Shown: positions 1 to 12,063, counted from the stretch's first letter. The stretch: 64,000 nucleotides of DNA from Adiantum capillus-veneris (GCA_014529385.2 CM043963.1:72133412-72197411); one strand, 5' to 3'. The notes: a model not told the origin generated them from the sequence alone. A program made the numbers and translations.

Positions 1-580
1 AAATCATAACTCCATCATGAAAAAGGTCTTGAAAACTGAAACAGATCAGTCCAAAAATGTCGCCCTATGGTCTAGGAACACTCTCCTATGGTCAAAATGA
101 CTAAAAACAGTGATTTAAGCACTCAAATATGAAGATTAGGCTCACAGACACGTAGTTGTGAACCTCAACAAAACTAACAATGCTTACACTTAAATGAAAG
201 ATCAAAGAGAGAGGAACACAATGCAAGTTTCAAAACCAAAAACGGATTACCCAATCAATAGCTATGATGATTACAAGTTGGAGCTTCGTAGTCGCTTGAG
301 CGTACGTACAACAGAGCTCTTTTCTTCTCCAAAGATAAGCCCCCTTTCACATTAAAGTGATTGACCTTTATACCTAGGGCATTCTAAATGGTCAGTGGCC
401 GACTCACATGGACATTTACAAATATCATTACAACATTACAACTTAGGGAACTAATCACCTACTCTGGAATCAGGATTACACAGAGTATTACTACACTACC
501 TCAAAAAACTAATAGAGTACAAATGTGGTGTTTGGCTACGTGTCCGGCTAGGTGGTTGTTCGGCGGTCTGTCTCTTAACA
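1..580 (-). repeat. 3' LTR of element A (partial, cut by window edge)
   Basis: Bases about 152-580 match 43140-43573 closely. The segment ends TAACA directly before a pyrimidine run that is the PPT on the minus strand, which fixes it as the 3' LTR of a minus-strand element. Bases 1-151 belong to the same LTR but have no partner copy here, because that part of the 5' LTR was lost or split at the E insertion. Confidence 0.85.
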
Positions 581-617
581 TTCTCCCCTTCCTAAATCAT
601 GTCGTCCCTTGACATGA
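581..617 (-). promoter_or_regulatory. Polypurine tract of A plus adjacent hairpin
   Basis: On the minus strand 594-581 reads TAGGAAGGGGAGAA, directly upstream of the LTR terminus TGTTAAG: a standard plus-strand primer. Bases 597-617 form a hairpin with 7-bp arms TCATGTC/GACATGA around a 7-nt loop. A very similar hairpin sits at the same place in element G (45193-45210). Confidence 0.8.
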
Positions 618-2179
618 CCTTGTGCAGTCTTATCATAGGGTTGTCTTTAGCTTTGTCTTCAAGGTTGGTCTTCAGCTTGGGAAGTGCGTTGTCATTGATG
701 ACTCTCCCCCCTTCCTTAAGTGATTCATATCTACCATGTTGTTGATACGTGATTTTATCTTTGAGTTTCAAGGTAACTTTTCTTCTTGTTTTGCATTCGC
801 CTCTTTGTTGCCAATCTTAGCCGCTGTAAAGATGGATGTTGATGTGTCTGAGCTTGTAGAACTCGTCCTCTTTGTTGCGTGGACTTTGTGATGGATTTGC
901 CTCCAAGGTCCACTACATTTTGAGTTTTCCACAATAGGTAGCCAATGTTGAAGCACTGTGTGAGCTATGTATGGTTGTTGTGGATAGCTCACTTGCTGAA
1001 TTTTTCATTGCTTGTAGTTGTAGGCCAGTTTTTAACTTGCTATTTTTTGATGGAGCTTTGCTGCTCACGATAAGCATGTTGTGATTTACAACTTTATCTC
1101 CAAGTCGTTGATGATTGATTTGGGTAGCCATTTCCTTATTTGCTGATGTAGAAGGAATATGTACAAGAAGATGATGTGATTCTAGATTAGGGTCTAAAAC
1201 CTGGATAACCAAAGGAAAAAAACCCGGTGGAAAAAAGTGCCTTTGGTATACGCTCTTATTGGAGTTGAGCATTTGGACTTGAAGTACCTGTCATTCAAGG
1301 TGAGTACTTGGGAGAAACAAAGGAAGAGTATCTAATGCAAGTGACAATTATAGGACACTCTTTATGCACATGAGAGATTTTTCAAACAAAAGCATGTAGT
1401 GTAAGAGATGGAGTTGATGGGTGCTTCAAGGAACAAATGTAGCACATGTGACATCAAAGGACGTCTCAATAGCTTCCATGTTTCCAAGAAGGGTTTTTGA
1501 TATAGAAGCTTCTCCAGTCATACCTCATTGTGCTGAGTGCATGAGTGTCTTTTGGACTTCCTCCTTCACTTACCACTTTACTACAATGACTTCGACTCTT
1601 ATGCTCACCTATACCAGCATGAGCGATGTAACATAAATATGCTCAACTCTTCTAGCTTGAGCAGTACCTAGAATAGCTAAGACGCTTAGACCACAGAGAA
1701 TATTACATGAAGGTTTGGGACTAACACCTCGCTCATTTAGTGGCGTAGCTACCCGAATCTGACTTTTATGCCATGTATGTTTAATGGAGACTTGGTCTTA
1801 CCTGTTCAAGGCCAAAAACACAATTCCATAAGTTCTGGAAATTTAGGCCTCTTCCATTGTGTTGGTCTTTGGATGCCACCATTTTGTTGATTAGGTTGGC
1901 ATACTTTGGCTCCTCTTGGACTTAGTGGCTTAGCTACCCGAATCTGACTTTTATGCCATGTATGTTTAATGGAGACTTGGACTTACCTGTTCAAGGCCAA
2001 AAACACAATTCCATAAGTTCTGGAAATTTAGGCCTCTTCCATTGTGTTGGTCTTTGGATGCCACCATTTTGTTGATTAGGTTGGCATACTTTGGCTCCTC
2101 TTGATTTGATTGTCGTATGTTCACACTGCTTTGTGAAACAAGTCCTTTAGCTCTTGTAGGAACTCATGTAGTTTTTACT
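618..2179 (-). other. 3' region of element A with no recognisable gene
   Basis: Minus-strand frames of 74 and 119 codons (992-768 and 1272-913) are polar, low-complexity and match no family I know. They may be the decayed end of the Trp-repeat ORF or untranslated sequence. The region includes a 185-bp tandem duplication (1738-2107). Confidence 0.4.
1738..2107. repeat. 185-bp tandem duplication
   Basis: Two nearly identical adjacent copies, 1738-1922 and 1923-about 2107, both starting TAGTGGC and containing TACCCGAATCTGAC. Only a few substitutions separate them, so the duplication is younger than the element's insertion. Confidence 0.9.
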
Positions 2180-2426
2180 TTATCTCTTATGAGAAACGAT
2201 TGTTGATGTGTTCTTTGTGATTGAGTTTCCACTAGCGATTTTGGAACCCATCTTGTTTTGGTCCTTGTGTGACCGTCTTTTGCATTTGCATCTTTTTCTC
2301 AGTGACTTGATGGACACTAGGCTTCGATATACATAACTGATTATTTCCATTGTAGAAGCTGTGATTTTGTAGTTGATGATGAGGTATCCATCTGTAGATT
2401 GCAGCAGCCTTGGTTGCAATTGGCTT

Positions 2427-2954
2427 CTATTGGCTGTTGGTTATCATTGCTTGCCTTTGGGTAGAAGCTTGTGCTACATGATTTCTCTTGGTTATTCCAG
2501 ATTGAGCTACAATTGTTGGTAACCATATTTGGGTGTTACCTTCATAAAATCCTTGTGCTTTAAGTAGCTTCACTAGAATCATTTGTTGCTTCACCTGTTT
2601 GTGTTGGGTAGCTTCGTCGAGGTCTAACTTTGGTATCCAAATTTGTCGCATTGTTTTCTGCTTTGATGTTTACTTTTGCCTTTTATGGTAGTTCTTTATC
2701 CTGATTGAGTTGTTTGTCTTGCGTTTATACCTCGTCTTGCTCTTTGTAGAAGTCTTTAGTTGAGGCGAGTAGATCCAGGATGTTACTTTAGGCTTTTTAG
2801 CCCAAACATTAGCGTTTCCATGGAAGTAGTCCTGAGCAATGATTGACTCATTTGATGCTACCCACCCTGTCACTTTTTGTTGTTGTGGTCGAACATGTGC
2901 TTTATGTATCCAAACTGGGTCTTTGGCTTGGATGTTGTCTTTGGATACTAACAC
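2427..2954 (-). pseudogene. Trp-repeat tail of A's second-protease ORF (degenerate)
   Basis: One minus-strand frame, with a stop near 2670, encodes a basic, Gln/Lys/Ser-rich stretch in which tryptophan recurs in short motifs: DPVWIHK, VTGWVAS, NVWAKK, TSWIYS, QIWIPK and TQIWLP, about 10-40 residues apart. The same style of repeat (QVWMRK, QIWIPK, RIWIPK, LMWMPI) follows the second protease-like domain of element I at 52037-51159, so this is a shared module and not chance. I cannot name a Pfam family. It lies where an envelope-like third ORF would sit, but I see no signal peptide or membrane segment. Function unknown. Confidence 0.55.
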
Positions 2955-3150
2955 TTGGTTGATTCTCTTCGGCTTCTTCTAAATGTATTTTTCTGATGGA
3001 AACTTTGGTTGATAGACTTTTTGTTTCGGTTTCCATTGCATTGTTGATGGTTTGGGTCTTGATGTAGACGCTTCACGAGAAGTTTGATGGAAGTTCATTG
3101 AGAGTAAAGTCGTCTTGCGAGGTTGATACACTTCAGTGTTTACCTTTGCT

Positions 3151-4959
3151 TTACCTTTTTTTTGCTATGGTTGGCTGCTCCTTCTTTGCATTGACTGGAG
3201 GTGCCTTTGGGGCTTTTGATGGTGTTGTTGAAGTTTTTCCTTGTGGTTGGAAGAAGAAATTCCTCCATCTTTCTGTTAGGATCAGCCTCCCTTTGATGTG
3301 ATGGGAGTCAATTATTTGGAAAGTTTCCTTGTACTTCCTAGTATTCAACTTGAGTATGGCTTAGACCGTGCCAAAGCTAGGAATTGCCGTTTTAGAACTT
3401 GTGTACACTATGTCCTCTAGCTCGTTGATTGGCGGCTTTCCCATCATTATCCATGTTCCATAAGACATTAGATTCTCTATCGCTTGTGGATCTATTATTG
3501 GCGAACATGTGATTTTGAGTTCTGTTTGTCCCCATATGTTGAATTTGATCTTCATAGGAGACAATCGATCTTCTCTTGTATCCTTGTTCTTCTCTTGATC
3601 TTGCATTTGTTGAACATTTGATGTTGAACTTGGAAACTTTGCTCCTTCATTTGGTTTCAATTGCACTCTTTTTGGAGTTGTCTTCTTTGAAACAGCTTTA
3701 GGCGATTCTTTAGGTATGTCAATGATGACATATTTGTGTGGTTACTCTGCATCCTTTGTTTGCACTTTGGCTTCATGCTCCATGACGTAGCCATCTATCT
3801 CAACTTTTCTACTTTCACACTCACAAACCTCGTTAGCTTCTTTCAACACCTTTATTGTAAATAAGGGAGTTATATCATAGCCATCTTCATCGCAAAATTT
3901 GGTGATGGTCACCTCATTTACGCAAACATCAAGAGTTGCCAGTATTTGATCCCATCCAAAGGGTTCAAATAACTCCTCTAGGAATGGTTCCTTAATATAA
4001 GCTTCATCTTCTAGGATGCAATCTTCCTTTCTAAGACTCACACACCCCGAAGCTCCGCACATCCAAACATGTACTTTGCTTTGCAACCAAGCAGGTACCT
4101 CATTTTCCTATTCAGTTGTGGAGTGTAATTCTTCCCCCCGGGTTCTCTCTACATCTCTATAACTATTATCTTTGACACTAATTTTTGTAGTGACCTCTTT
4201 GTGTCTCAAGTAGATATAGTCATAGCCCCAATCTTGTACCATTTTGAGTTGACACATGAATGGTTTGCCCAATATGATGTCAAATTTGCTGCTCTTGTCA
4301 AAATTCATTATGGCAAAGGTGTGCTCATACTCTATGCCACACAAGGATACAATGATTTGTTATAATATTCCTATCGGTTTCTCCACTTATCCATCCAGTA
4401 ATTGCAATTTCAGTCGGTTTTGTAAGAGCAAGCTTTTCCATTTTTTCCATATTTCTTTGGTTGCAATGGCAATTCCTGCCTCACTATCTAATATAGCAAC
4501 CGTCTTTACTCCTTTGTACTCAAGTGGTAAGGTGGTGTTTCCTTATTCTCCTTCACAGCAGTCACCCACCTTATTTACTGGTAGTGGCTTTGTCTGTGGC
4601 TTTTTAGGCATGGTGTCATCCCTGTTTTCATATCCAAGTTGGTCATGCGGAGGGATTCCCATGTTTTCCAGGTGTTTGCTCATTTGGCCCCATAGATGTG
4701 GTCTAATTTTTAGCAACTTTGAGAGATAAAGTGTGCATTGTATAGGAGAAGACATCAATTCATGCAAGCTCTTACTATCCATCATTTTTGGTGTGGCTTT
4801 CCACTGAGAAGGTACCATGTTAACCTTCGATTTTGTTTTGAGTTCTCCTATGAAAGATGGCAAAGTCTGTAGAGAGCGTGGTTTACTCTCTTCAGATGCG
4901 ATAGACCCAACATCCCCATATAGAGATCTTATATCCCTTGGGAAAAATTTGTGATCCAT
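3151..4959 (-). pseudogene. A: retropepsin followed by a second retropepsin-like domain, RT and integrase absent
   Basis: A single minus-strand frame runs from 4959 to 3151, broken by stops near 4543, 4108, 3742 and 3361. The first domain shows the retropepsin N-half (VAILDSEAGIAI near 4510-4475) and C-half (FDIILGKPFM near 4280-4255). The catalytic triad reads DSE where D-[ST]-G is expected, so activity is doubtful. About 170 codons later comes a second N-half (PIIDPQAIENLMSYG, within 3666-3361), closely similar to PLLDLGAQENLISYG in element I. In I that domain follows integrase; here it follows the first protease directly, as if RT, RNase H and integrase had been removed. A Pro/Lys-rich linker follows (3300-3151). 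Several stops fit C-to-T changes of Gln codons. Confidence 0.65.
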
Positions 4960-5088
4960 GTTTATCTAAGGGATAGGTCTGACTGTAAAGTAGCACGTAC
5001 TACCATGTTTTTGGTAGTGATTTGTGATCCATGTTTATCTAAGGGATAGGTGCTGACTGTAAAGTAGCACTACCATGTTTTTGGTTTT
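4947..5088. repeat. 73-bp tandem duplication inside A's pol
   Basis: Copies 4947-5019 and 5020-5088 share TTTGTGATCCATGTTTATCT and GACTGTAAAGTAGCAC with small indels. It lies at the gag/protease junction and shifts the frame. Confidence 0.85.
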
Positions 5089-5183
5089 TGATCGATTCCC
5101 ATAAGGATTGTGGCCACGGTTCTTCTACCTTTGAGGCCACCCCATCTATGGTATTGTCTACTTCTTTTGTATCTAAAGGTGCC

Positions 5184-7490
5184 TCAACTCCTGTCTCTTC
5201 TTGGTTCTTTGTCTACAATACCATGGCTTTCCAATTCCTGGATTTTTTTGCGGATTAGCACCTCCGTTTTTGGAGCATCTAGAACATGTGGTTCCATAAG
5301 AGCTTGGGTCTCTTGGATGAGCTCCTTGCACATTTGCAACCTCTCTTTTTCATACCCTGGATGAGGATATGTCAGCCATCTATTCTCTTGGATTTGATTG
5401 GGTTTTAGCCTAGCTTCATAGGCCTTCAAAATTGCATCTAAAGGTTCAAAGACTTTGTCGACCAAGACTGAATCTCTTGAGTTAGCCTTTGACTCTTTAA
5501 GTCCCTTTGCATTTTTCTTGCTTTCTTTCTCTTGTCTAATTTGTTCTTTTGTTTGATTCAGTTCAGTTTCTAAAGCAGCTTTCTCATGTAGCCTCTTTGC
5601 TTTCATTTTATCCCATTTGGATTTCCAAGATTTTCTTCCTGTTCTCACCGAGTTGTTCTCAATTTCTATTTGAACATGCAATGTGGCTTCCTCCACAATG
5701 ATTGTGTTTTTGGCAGCTTCTTGAGCTTGAGCTCAAGTCATCACCTTTCCAAGAGTTATGGGTTCTACCTTGGATCCGCTTGAAGAAGGCCATCATGCCT
5801 ACAACATTCATTGTTGCTTTCCCCTTGTAGCATGGATTCTTAGCGCAATGTTGGCGTAGATGGTCTCTCCCACAACCATCATAGAATACAAATAATTCTA
5901 TTTGTGGACCCTTGTTTGGACAACTTCATGCCCAATGGTCACCTCCACACTCATAGCATGACCTTCTTGTTTCATAGTTGGTGATCCAACCAATGGTTGT
6001 TCTTGCCTGGTAAGAATTTTCTTTGAACCATACTCTTGATTGGCTATGAACATGAGCACATTCACATCCATAGAGTACTGGTTTTTCATGGGTTGTGGCA
6101 CATATGCTGGCTGAGTGTAGTTGACTACTAATCTACCATCATTCAAAAGAGGTGGTTGCTACCCTAGCATATGTTACAATTTTGGTTGAGTGTTACACCA
6201 TGGAGTGGGACGATCCCCTCCACAAGTATTATCTCTCCTCAATTGAGGTTGTCGTACATTCAGGTTTTGCTTGTAGCCTTTGTTTATTCTTCTAGTCACC
6301 CCCTTGACCACTTGGTCAAAGATTGGTTTGCAAGGAGTTTGAACATCTCTCTTTGTTGTTGATTCGCTCTTAGGAGATGAGGCACTACTAGTCACATTGT
6401 CTGTATCTTTAGTCACCACCTCTCCGTAGGCCTTACAATTATCAACTAGATAAAGAGATTCTCTAGTGACTTGCTCAAACGTCGTGCATCCTTTTAGATG
6501 TAGGTCTTTTTGGAGAGTCTCGTTTCTCAAGCCCTCTATGAAGAGAATTGATAATCTCTCATCTTGCAGTAGCTCTCTCATAGGACATCTATTGATGTAT
6601 TTTTTGAAGCAAAGCAAAGCTTCCTTCACTCTTTTGTTCTTTTTCTGTTTGAAAGCGTAGCTTTGGGACACTGTGTTATGTTTGATTCCCCTTTTTGAGA
6701 ACTCCTCTACAAACTCTTGTAAGATTTGTGCTATGTTTGGAAATTCATCTGTGTTTAGAGGTTGGAACCACGTCAAAGCCGTCCCTTCTTATGTCAATCC
6801 AAATCCTTCATACTGAGTATGGAAATCTACAATCTGTTCAGTCGCCGTCAAAACTTGTTTGAAGAGTAGGACATGCGCATACGGATCCCTTGACCCATTG
6901 TATTTTGTTTTAACACATTGAGCCACTTGATATGGTCTTAAAAATTGTGGTTTAGTCACTAATCTAACCAATTTGTGGTCTCTTGGAAAGATGTCTCTCG
7001 TCCTCTCCTCTCATCTTGGAGAAAATCCCGGTGGAATCCTCTCAGATATATGCTCTGGCATGAATTTTGACTGAAAGTAAGTAGAGATTGGAGTACCCTT
7101 GTATGTGTATTGTTGTAAGTCAATTGGATTGACAAGTATATACTCACGTCTATAATTATCTACCATCAAAACTTGCACTCCGTGAGCATCTGTATACGTG
7201 AATGCATAGAGATTCTTATGGAATGTTAACTATCCAATGTTGGGTTCTACACACATGTAGAAGATGTATTAGTCCCCATTTGTGAACCTATATAAGCCCT
7301 CATAAGTGTAATCCGTAAGCACTCTCATGGATTCATTGGTTTTGATGAATCTCACATTTGGTTTGTTGATCAGAGGATACTTCTCCTCTAGGTATTCTCC
7401 CAATCCCACTGTTAAAGGCATTGCAGTGTTTGTTGCGTTTTTCATGTCTTTGAGTGAAGTAGAAAACCTTGGTGGTGGATGATTTGTCAT
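5184..7490 (-). pseudogene. A: Gag polyprotein (degenerate)
   Basis: Minus-strand fragments in one shared frame (7490-7269, 6971-6789, 6776-6174, 6146-5898, 5696-5184). The core motifs are those of plant retrotransposon Gag: FLRPYQVAQCVKTKYNG, a Trp-Phe pair (LTWFQPL), FKQKKNKRVKEALLCFKKY and LFIEGLRNETLQKDL. After a frame change two short zinc knuckles of the C-x2-C-x3-H-x4-C type lie around 5965-5840. The first contains a TGA, probably from CGA; the second has Tyr for its first Cys. A coiled-coil stretch (5696-5500, rich in Lys, Glu and Leu) leads into protease. Gag would form the cytoplasmic particle that packages the RNA. Stops near 6175 and 6160 fit CAA to TAA and CAG to TAG. Confidence 0.75.
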
Positions 7491-10166
7491 GATTAAGGCT
7501 CACCCAAGATTCTCAAGATTGTACTTGACAATCCTACTTTGGCTTAGTGTAACTTATCCCTTTTTACCCTTGATCAAGTCTCTCAAAAGTCAGGAATTTG
7601 TTACTTTTTGGTCTCTGGAAATTATTCTGGGTACCCTAAAAGTTTGGATTTAGGAAACCTGGGAAAATTCAGCTCTAAAATAGTTTCATGACCAGAACAT
7701 AGGAGCTTTGGCTTGTATCTTGGCCTCCAGAAGGTATTTTTAGTTCAAACTTGAGATTTGAGATGTACTCAAGTATGTCTACAAGATCATCAAGTCAGAT
7801 GTCCCCACTATGCTGAGGTACATGGATCGCGATCTATGTTCCTTTGTCAAAAAATTTTCTCCAAATTTTGACTGTATGTAGACAAGGTCATATGCAGGCT
7901 CTGTACCAATTTTCATCAAATTCTGAGGTTGAGGTACATGGATCGCGATCCATGTTCAAACACATATGGACTTGATATCTTAGGAGTTTTTTCCTGACTA
8001 TGTCCACAAATTAAATCTCAAATCTTTTTGGATTTGGACTTGTTTTGACAGGTCAAATAGCCAACACTAGGTCTGCACGGTGGCTTTTAGTCTATCGTGT
8101 GTTTTGATGTCTTTTGGCCCAAATTTGCTCAAATTTTTTCACAACTAAGCTTGGGATATGTTTCCTTGTGTATGTACTACTGATATGGAAAGTTTTAGGT
8201 CAAGCTATCACTATGGGTACATGGATTGCGATCCATGTGTGGAGCCCAAATTGACTTTTCTTGGTACCATCAGAATCAACATGACTAGTAGATGCTATGG
8301 TATCAAAATCTTTGAAAATGGACCTCTCTATTAAAAGTTAGGTTAGTTTCGGCACTTTGTCAGAGTACTTGGCAGTTCTCGAATTTTGGTTTGCTTTTTG
8401 ATATCCAAATTCACTTTTGAAAAGACCACTAGACTCCATGTGATGGGCTCTATCTATTGTGCAAGTTTGGTCTCAGTCTATTGCAAAGAAGCATGGATCA
8501 CGATGCATGTATCTCTGTGTCAGATGGTAATGAAACTTGGTACACAACTTGACCTTGGTCCCTTGATCCCTGCTATACGGCTTTTGTGTGATTTGGACTT
8601 GTTTAGGTCATGCAAAAGTCAATCCCTAGGTCTGTCTTAGGGTTTTCCTCTTTGAACAGGTTTTTGCTCTATTGACCCACTTTTTGAACTTTTTTGACAA
8701 AACTTCTTGGAGACTTTTGTTCACAATGGTCTTTGCTACAAGCTGGAAACGTTTCTGTCCAAAAATTTCTCAAGGGTACATGGATCGCGATCCATGTTCC
8801 GCCACTTTTGGACTTGACCTTTGGTGTGCTGATAGCTTGTGATGTTTGTAGCTTGCTCTACAAGGAATTTCTAGATTTCGATCAGTTTTGCCCAGCCAAA
8901 ACCGACTTCTACAATCTGCTGTGATAGTTTTGACAATGAACCGTTTTTGGCTCTTTTGACCAACTTTTTTGCATATAGTTCTTTTTGGGAAGTTGTTCCA
9001 AATGATATTAGCTACCTACTGCTCAAATCTCATCCAATTTTTTTTGATGAGGTACATGGATCGTGATCCATGTTTGACCTCATTTTGACATGAAACTTGG
9101 TCATCTTATAGTCCATGTTATGGTGATACTCTTCCCCAAATATTTTTGAATTTGAATCACTTTTTCCTAGTCAAAGGTGAGTTTTTCTATCTGTCCTACG
9201 GTTTTTGACTTAGTTTTTGTATTTGGCTATTTTGACCAGCTTTTTTCAATTTTTTGCTATGCTCCCGTTTGGCAAAGTTTTTCCACTAGTTATCAAGGAT
9301 GTACTTGTTAAATATCAATCCCAAATGTCATAAGGTACATGGATCGTGATCTAAGTTTGACAACATTTTTTCATGAATTTTGTTTAGTTGGTTCTCTATT
9401 TCCCGTAGAAGCCAAATCTCACACCTTTTTGAATTTGGATCTCCAAAAGCTGAAAAATTCCAAATTTTGTGTCTACAATGCGTATTCTACTATTTTTGCC
9501 CTAAAAGACAGTTCTGATGTGATTTTTGAGTTTTTCTTTCAAGCAAAATTGATTAGAGAAGTTTCCCAATGATGTACACTGTAATTGGTCACTTTTCACC
9601 AAAAATGGTCTCTAGGGTACATGGATCGTGATCCATGTTCCTCCACAGATTCTGCCCAGACTTTCTAGATTGCTTCTAGAGAGTATGTTGATGCCCTTGA
9701 TCCACGAATTTTTGAATTTGGATCACTTTAGAGGTCTCTACCATCAAATTTTTAGAATTTCAGAGTTATGGTCATTTCGGCAAAAATATGGTTTTCACCC
9801 TTTTTTCTCTCTATCTTTTAGCCCAAATTTGATGGTGATAGTTTCTACTTACCCTACTCCTAAGTACTGAAATGAAACATGAAACAAAAACAAACTAAAC
9901 GGTACAAAATAAAGTTGCAACGGAAAATGGAACAGCACTCTAAAAGCATAGAGAAAATCAAAGAATGAAATGCTTTTGGCTATCTCACTCGCAACCCTCT
10001 TTACCTCTGGAGAATAGATCTAGCAAGTCCTTGACTTCTAGACTCTATAAAGCACTAAACCCTGTGTCTAGCTGCTTCACTGCTAAAGTGTAAATGAAAT
10101 GGAAGATAAATCTTCGAAAAAGAACGCTCTAAATACGCATAGGTCACTCACCATCTAAGGATCATT
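7491..10166 (-). other. 5' leader of A between PBS and gag
   Basis: About 2.7 kb with no convincing reading frame. It is organised as a diverged repeat of about 280 bp whose most conserved part is a 20-nt palindrome (listed separately). Spacer text also recurs loosely, for example TTTTGACCAACTTTTT and GAATTTGGATCACTTT. Confidence 0.7.
7820..9638. repeat. Palindrome array in A's leader (8 copies, about 280-bp period)
   Basis: The consensus ACATGGATCGCGATCCATGT is a perfect 20-nt inverted repeat, usually preceded by GGT. Copies lie at 7820, 7936, 8219, 8491, 8778, 9054, 9337 and 9619. Steps are 116, 283, 272, 287, 276, 283 and 282 bp. Copies at 7936 and 8778 are perfect; those at 9054 and 9619 differ only at one central base; the others carry one to three arm changes. 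The spacers are much more diverged than the palindromes. Confidence 0.95.
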
Positions 10167-10184
10167 TCCCCGGCAACGGTGCCA
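10167..10184 (-). promoter_or_regulatory. Primer binding site of A (tRNA-Asp-like)
   Basis: On the minus strand TGGCACCGTTGCCGGGGA starts one base after the LTR terminus CTAACA. It is one base different from the PBS usually assigned to tRNA-Asp in plant Ty3 elements. It fixes the direction of A and the LTR edge at 10186. Confidence 0.85.
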
Positions 10185-10185
10185 A

Positions 10186-10524
10186 TGTTAGCGGGTCACC
10201 GCGATGGACGTCTGTAGCATAGCTATCGGGCACTAACATAATGTCAATAGTCAAGGAAGTGACTCGGATGGGGCACGGAGACTCTTTGAGATCGTCAATC
10301 TCAAGAAGTGAACTTTAATAAACAAACACAACAACTCTACAAATAAAACAACACTCAATGATCAGAGAAATCTACCCTATGTCCTTTCTCACAGCTGTAG
10401 GTCATCACACCATTTTGATATCATTCGAGCGGACTCAAAATGCAATAAAACTTTAGGAGGTCTAGGACACCTAGAGGCACTATCCTACCAAGTCTGGTCG
10501 CAATCCAACAAGGTATATAATCCG
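10186..10524 (-). repeat. 5' LTR of A, PBS-proximal remnant
   Basis: Starts TGTTAGCGGG (minus-strand end CCCGCTAACA) directly next to the PBS. Near 10525 it changes abruptly into plus-strand gag sequence of element E. The rest of this LTR resumes at 43140. Material was lost at this junction, since E's own 5' LTR and the start of its gag are missing. Confidence 0.75.
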
Positions 10525-10525
10525 T

Positions 10526-10818
10526 TTGGAGAAGAAAGAGGATGATTTGGGAGCTATTTTCATGCATGTAGGTAAGAGGGTTACAAGAGATCATGACATG
10601 AGTGATGCAAGTCCCAGCCATAAAAGAGGAAAACAGGCTGAAACAGGTACAGGTAAAGAGAAGAAGAAGAGAAAACCCAAGAAACATTACAATGCATCCG
10701 AATTTCCTTTGGAAGAAGGGCAACCAAATTATAGTTTGTGGGCTGATTTGGTGGGTAGAAAGGCTGATGTTACCTTTGGACAACTAATGGAAATGTGTCC
10801 TAAGTTAAAGAGGCAATG
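10526..10818 (+). pseudogene. E: C-terminal Gag linker fragment
   Basis: About 97 codons, highly basic (KEKKKRKPKK), followed by FPLEEGQPNYSLWADL and FGQLMEMCPKLKRQ. This matches the Gag-protease linker of element B (DFPLGHGMAPYNLLEDM and WPQFLALCPQVRRDL) in order and spacing. The frame ends because element D begins at 10819; the last few residues of the apparent ORF come from D's LTR. Gag's core and zinc knuckle are gone with the deleted left end. Confidence 0.75.
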
Positions 10819-11435
10819 TGTAATGTACCCAACATTTTTCAATAAAAGTAATTCATTTACTTTGCAAATATTTGAGGTTTTTGTATTTTATTAAGTCAAA
10901 GAGCATTCTAATGGAACGATCGGATCAAAAGTCGGACTTTAGAACTATTAGTTATGACCCTTATTCACTTGAAAACAATAGGTTGATGAGAAAACAAGTC
11001 TATTTCTAAAGATAAGAGTTGACCTTTAAGAAAGAGAGAGTAATTTTAGGAAAGGAAGAGTATTTTTAAGAAAGAAAGAGGAAGGAGTTAAGTTTAGAGT
11101 TCTTGTCTTAGGAGCCAAGCTTCTTTTAAAATTGGAGAATCGAAATCGAACATCAAAATCCGTGTCCGAAAAAAATAATAATAATATCTTTTTTAAAGAG
11201 CCGCGAACGTACGTGAACTTATCTCTCTTTGCTTTCCTCTATTCTTAGCTGGCCTTGAGAGCTTATATAAAGACCCCTCTCCCTTCACTTTGAAGACACA
11301 GATACACACTCTCAGAAGTAGAAGCTCTCTTGCCTTGACGTCGGAGTTACCTTCTCTCCCTCAAGCTCTTACCTTCAAGCCATCTCCATCTCCAAGTCTT
11401 CTCTACCTTTGTCGTGTTGCCCTTCGGATTCTTGA

Positions 11436-11484
<49 letters not shown>

Positions 11485-12063
11485 TTTTTCTCTACATCGA
11501 TACGATGGCCCTGACGCAAGTGGCTCGAAGTTCGAAGGATGCTCATGTCGTTCCACCTTCACGGAAGCTGCAAAAGAAGATATTGTCTACTCCAATCATA
11601 ACTCAAGTGGAGGTATCGACTCTGAAAGAAGATCCTCTAACCTCAAACACGGGAGGTAATCGAACATGTCGCTAATCCGGTAAGAGAAATTTATAATTTT
11701 GCATTGCTATTCACGTTGACTTGGGAAGGTAAGCATAGGGATTCTCTTAAACCGTTTAAGAACGTGATTCTATCACAAGAAACAAGCATATGTTTTCATA
11801 GATTAGTAAAAGATCTGTTTGATAAATTATCACTGTTTGTTTAATTGTTATTGCTTGATAAATTGTTATTGTTTGTTAAGTGGATAATGATTGATATGAA
11901 GAGTTGGTTGATCATGTTTGAAGAATCATTTAAAGAGAAGAATTGTTGAAAGAATATCTTTTGTTCCTTACGCGGGTAGCGAGATGATTCTGCGGTTAGT
12001 GGAGATTAAGCTGAGGTTATCGGCTCTCTTTTGTTCCTCCCGGTTAGCGGGATGCCTCGCGGG
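10819..12063 (+). repeat. 5' LTR of D, segment 1
   Basis: Matches the start of the 3' LTR (36041 onward): same opening TGTAATGTAC, same TATA region, same (CT)n tract and same GGTTAGCGGGATG minisatellite, where the segment is cut by P2. Small ORFs here read through the CT tract and are not credible genes. Confidence 0.9.
11264..11480 (+). promoter_or_regulatory. Promoter region in D's 5' LTR: TATA box and downstream (CT)n tract
   Basis: TATATAAAG at 11264-11272 lies in a stretch conserved with the 3' LTR (36486-36494). A run of more than 20 CT repeats follows about 170 bp downstream (about 11438-11480), within the expected transcribed leader. The TATA assignment rests on sequence only. Confidence 0.6.

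Noticed and set aside
2427-2954. Trp-repeat ORF as a retroviral-type envelope
   Set aside because: It occupies the env position but has no signal peptide, membrane segment or cysteine pattern, and it is fused to a protease-like domain.
10421-10783. 120-codon minus-strand ORF rich in Phe and Leu
   Set aside because: It is the antisense of E's Lys/Arg-rich Gag linker, which explains its composition.
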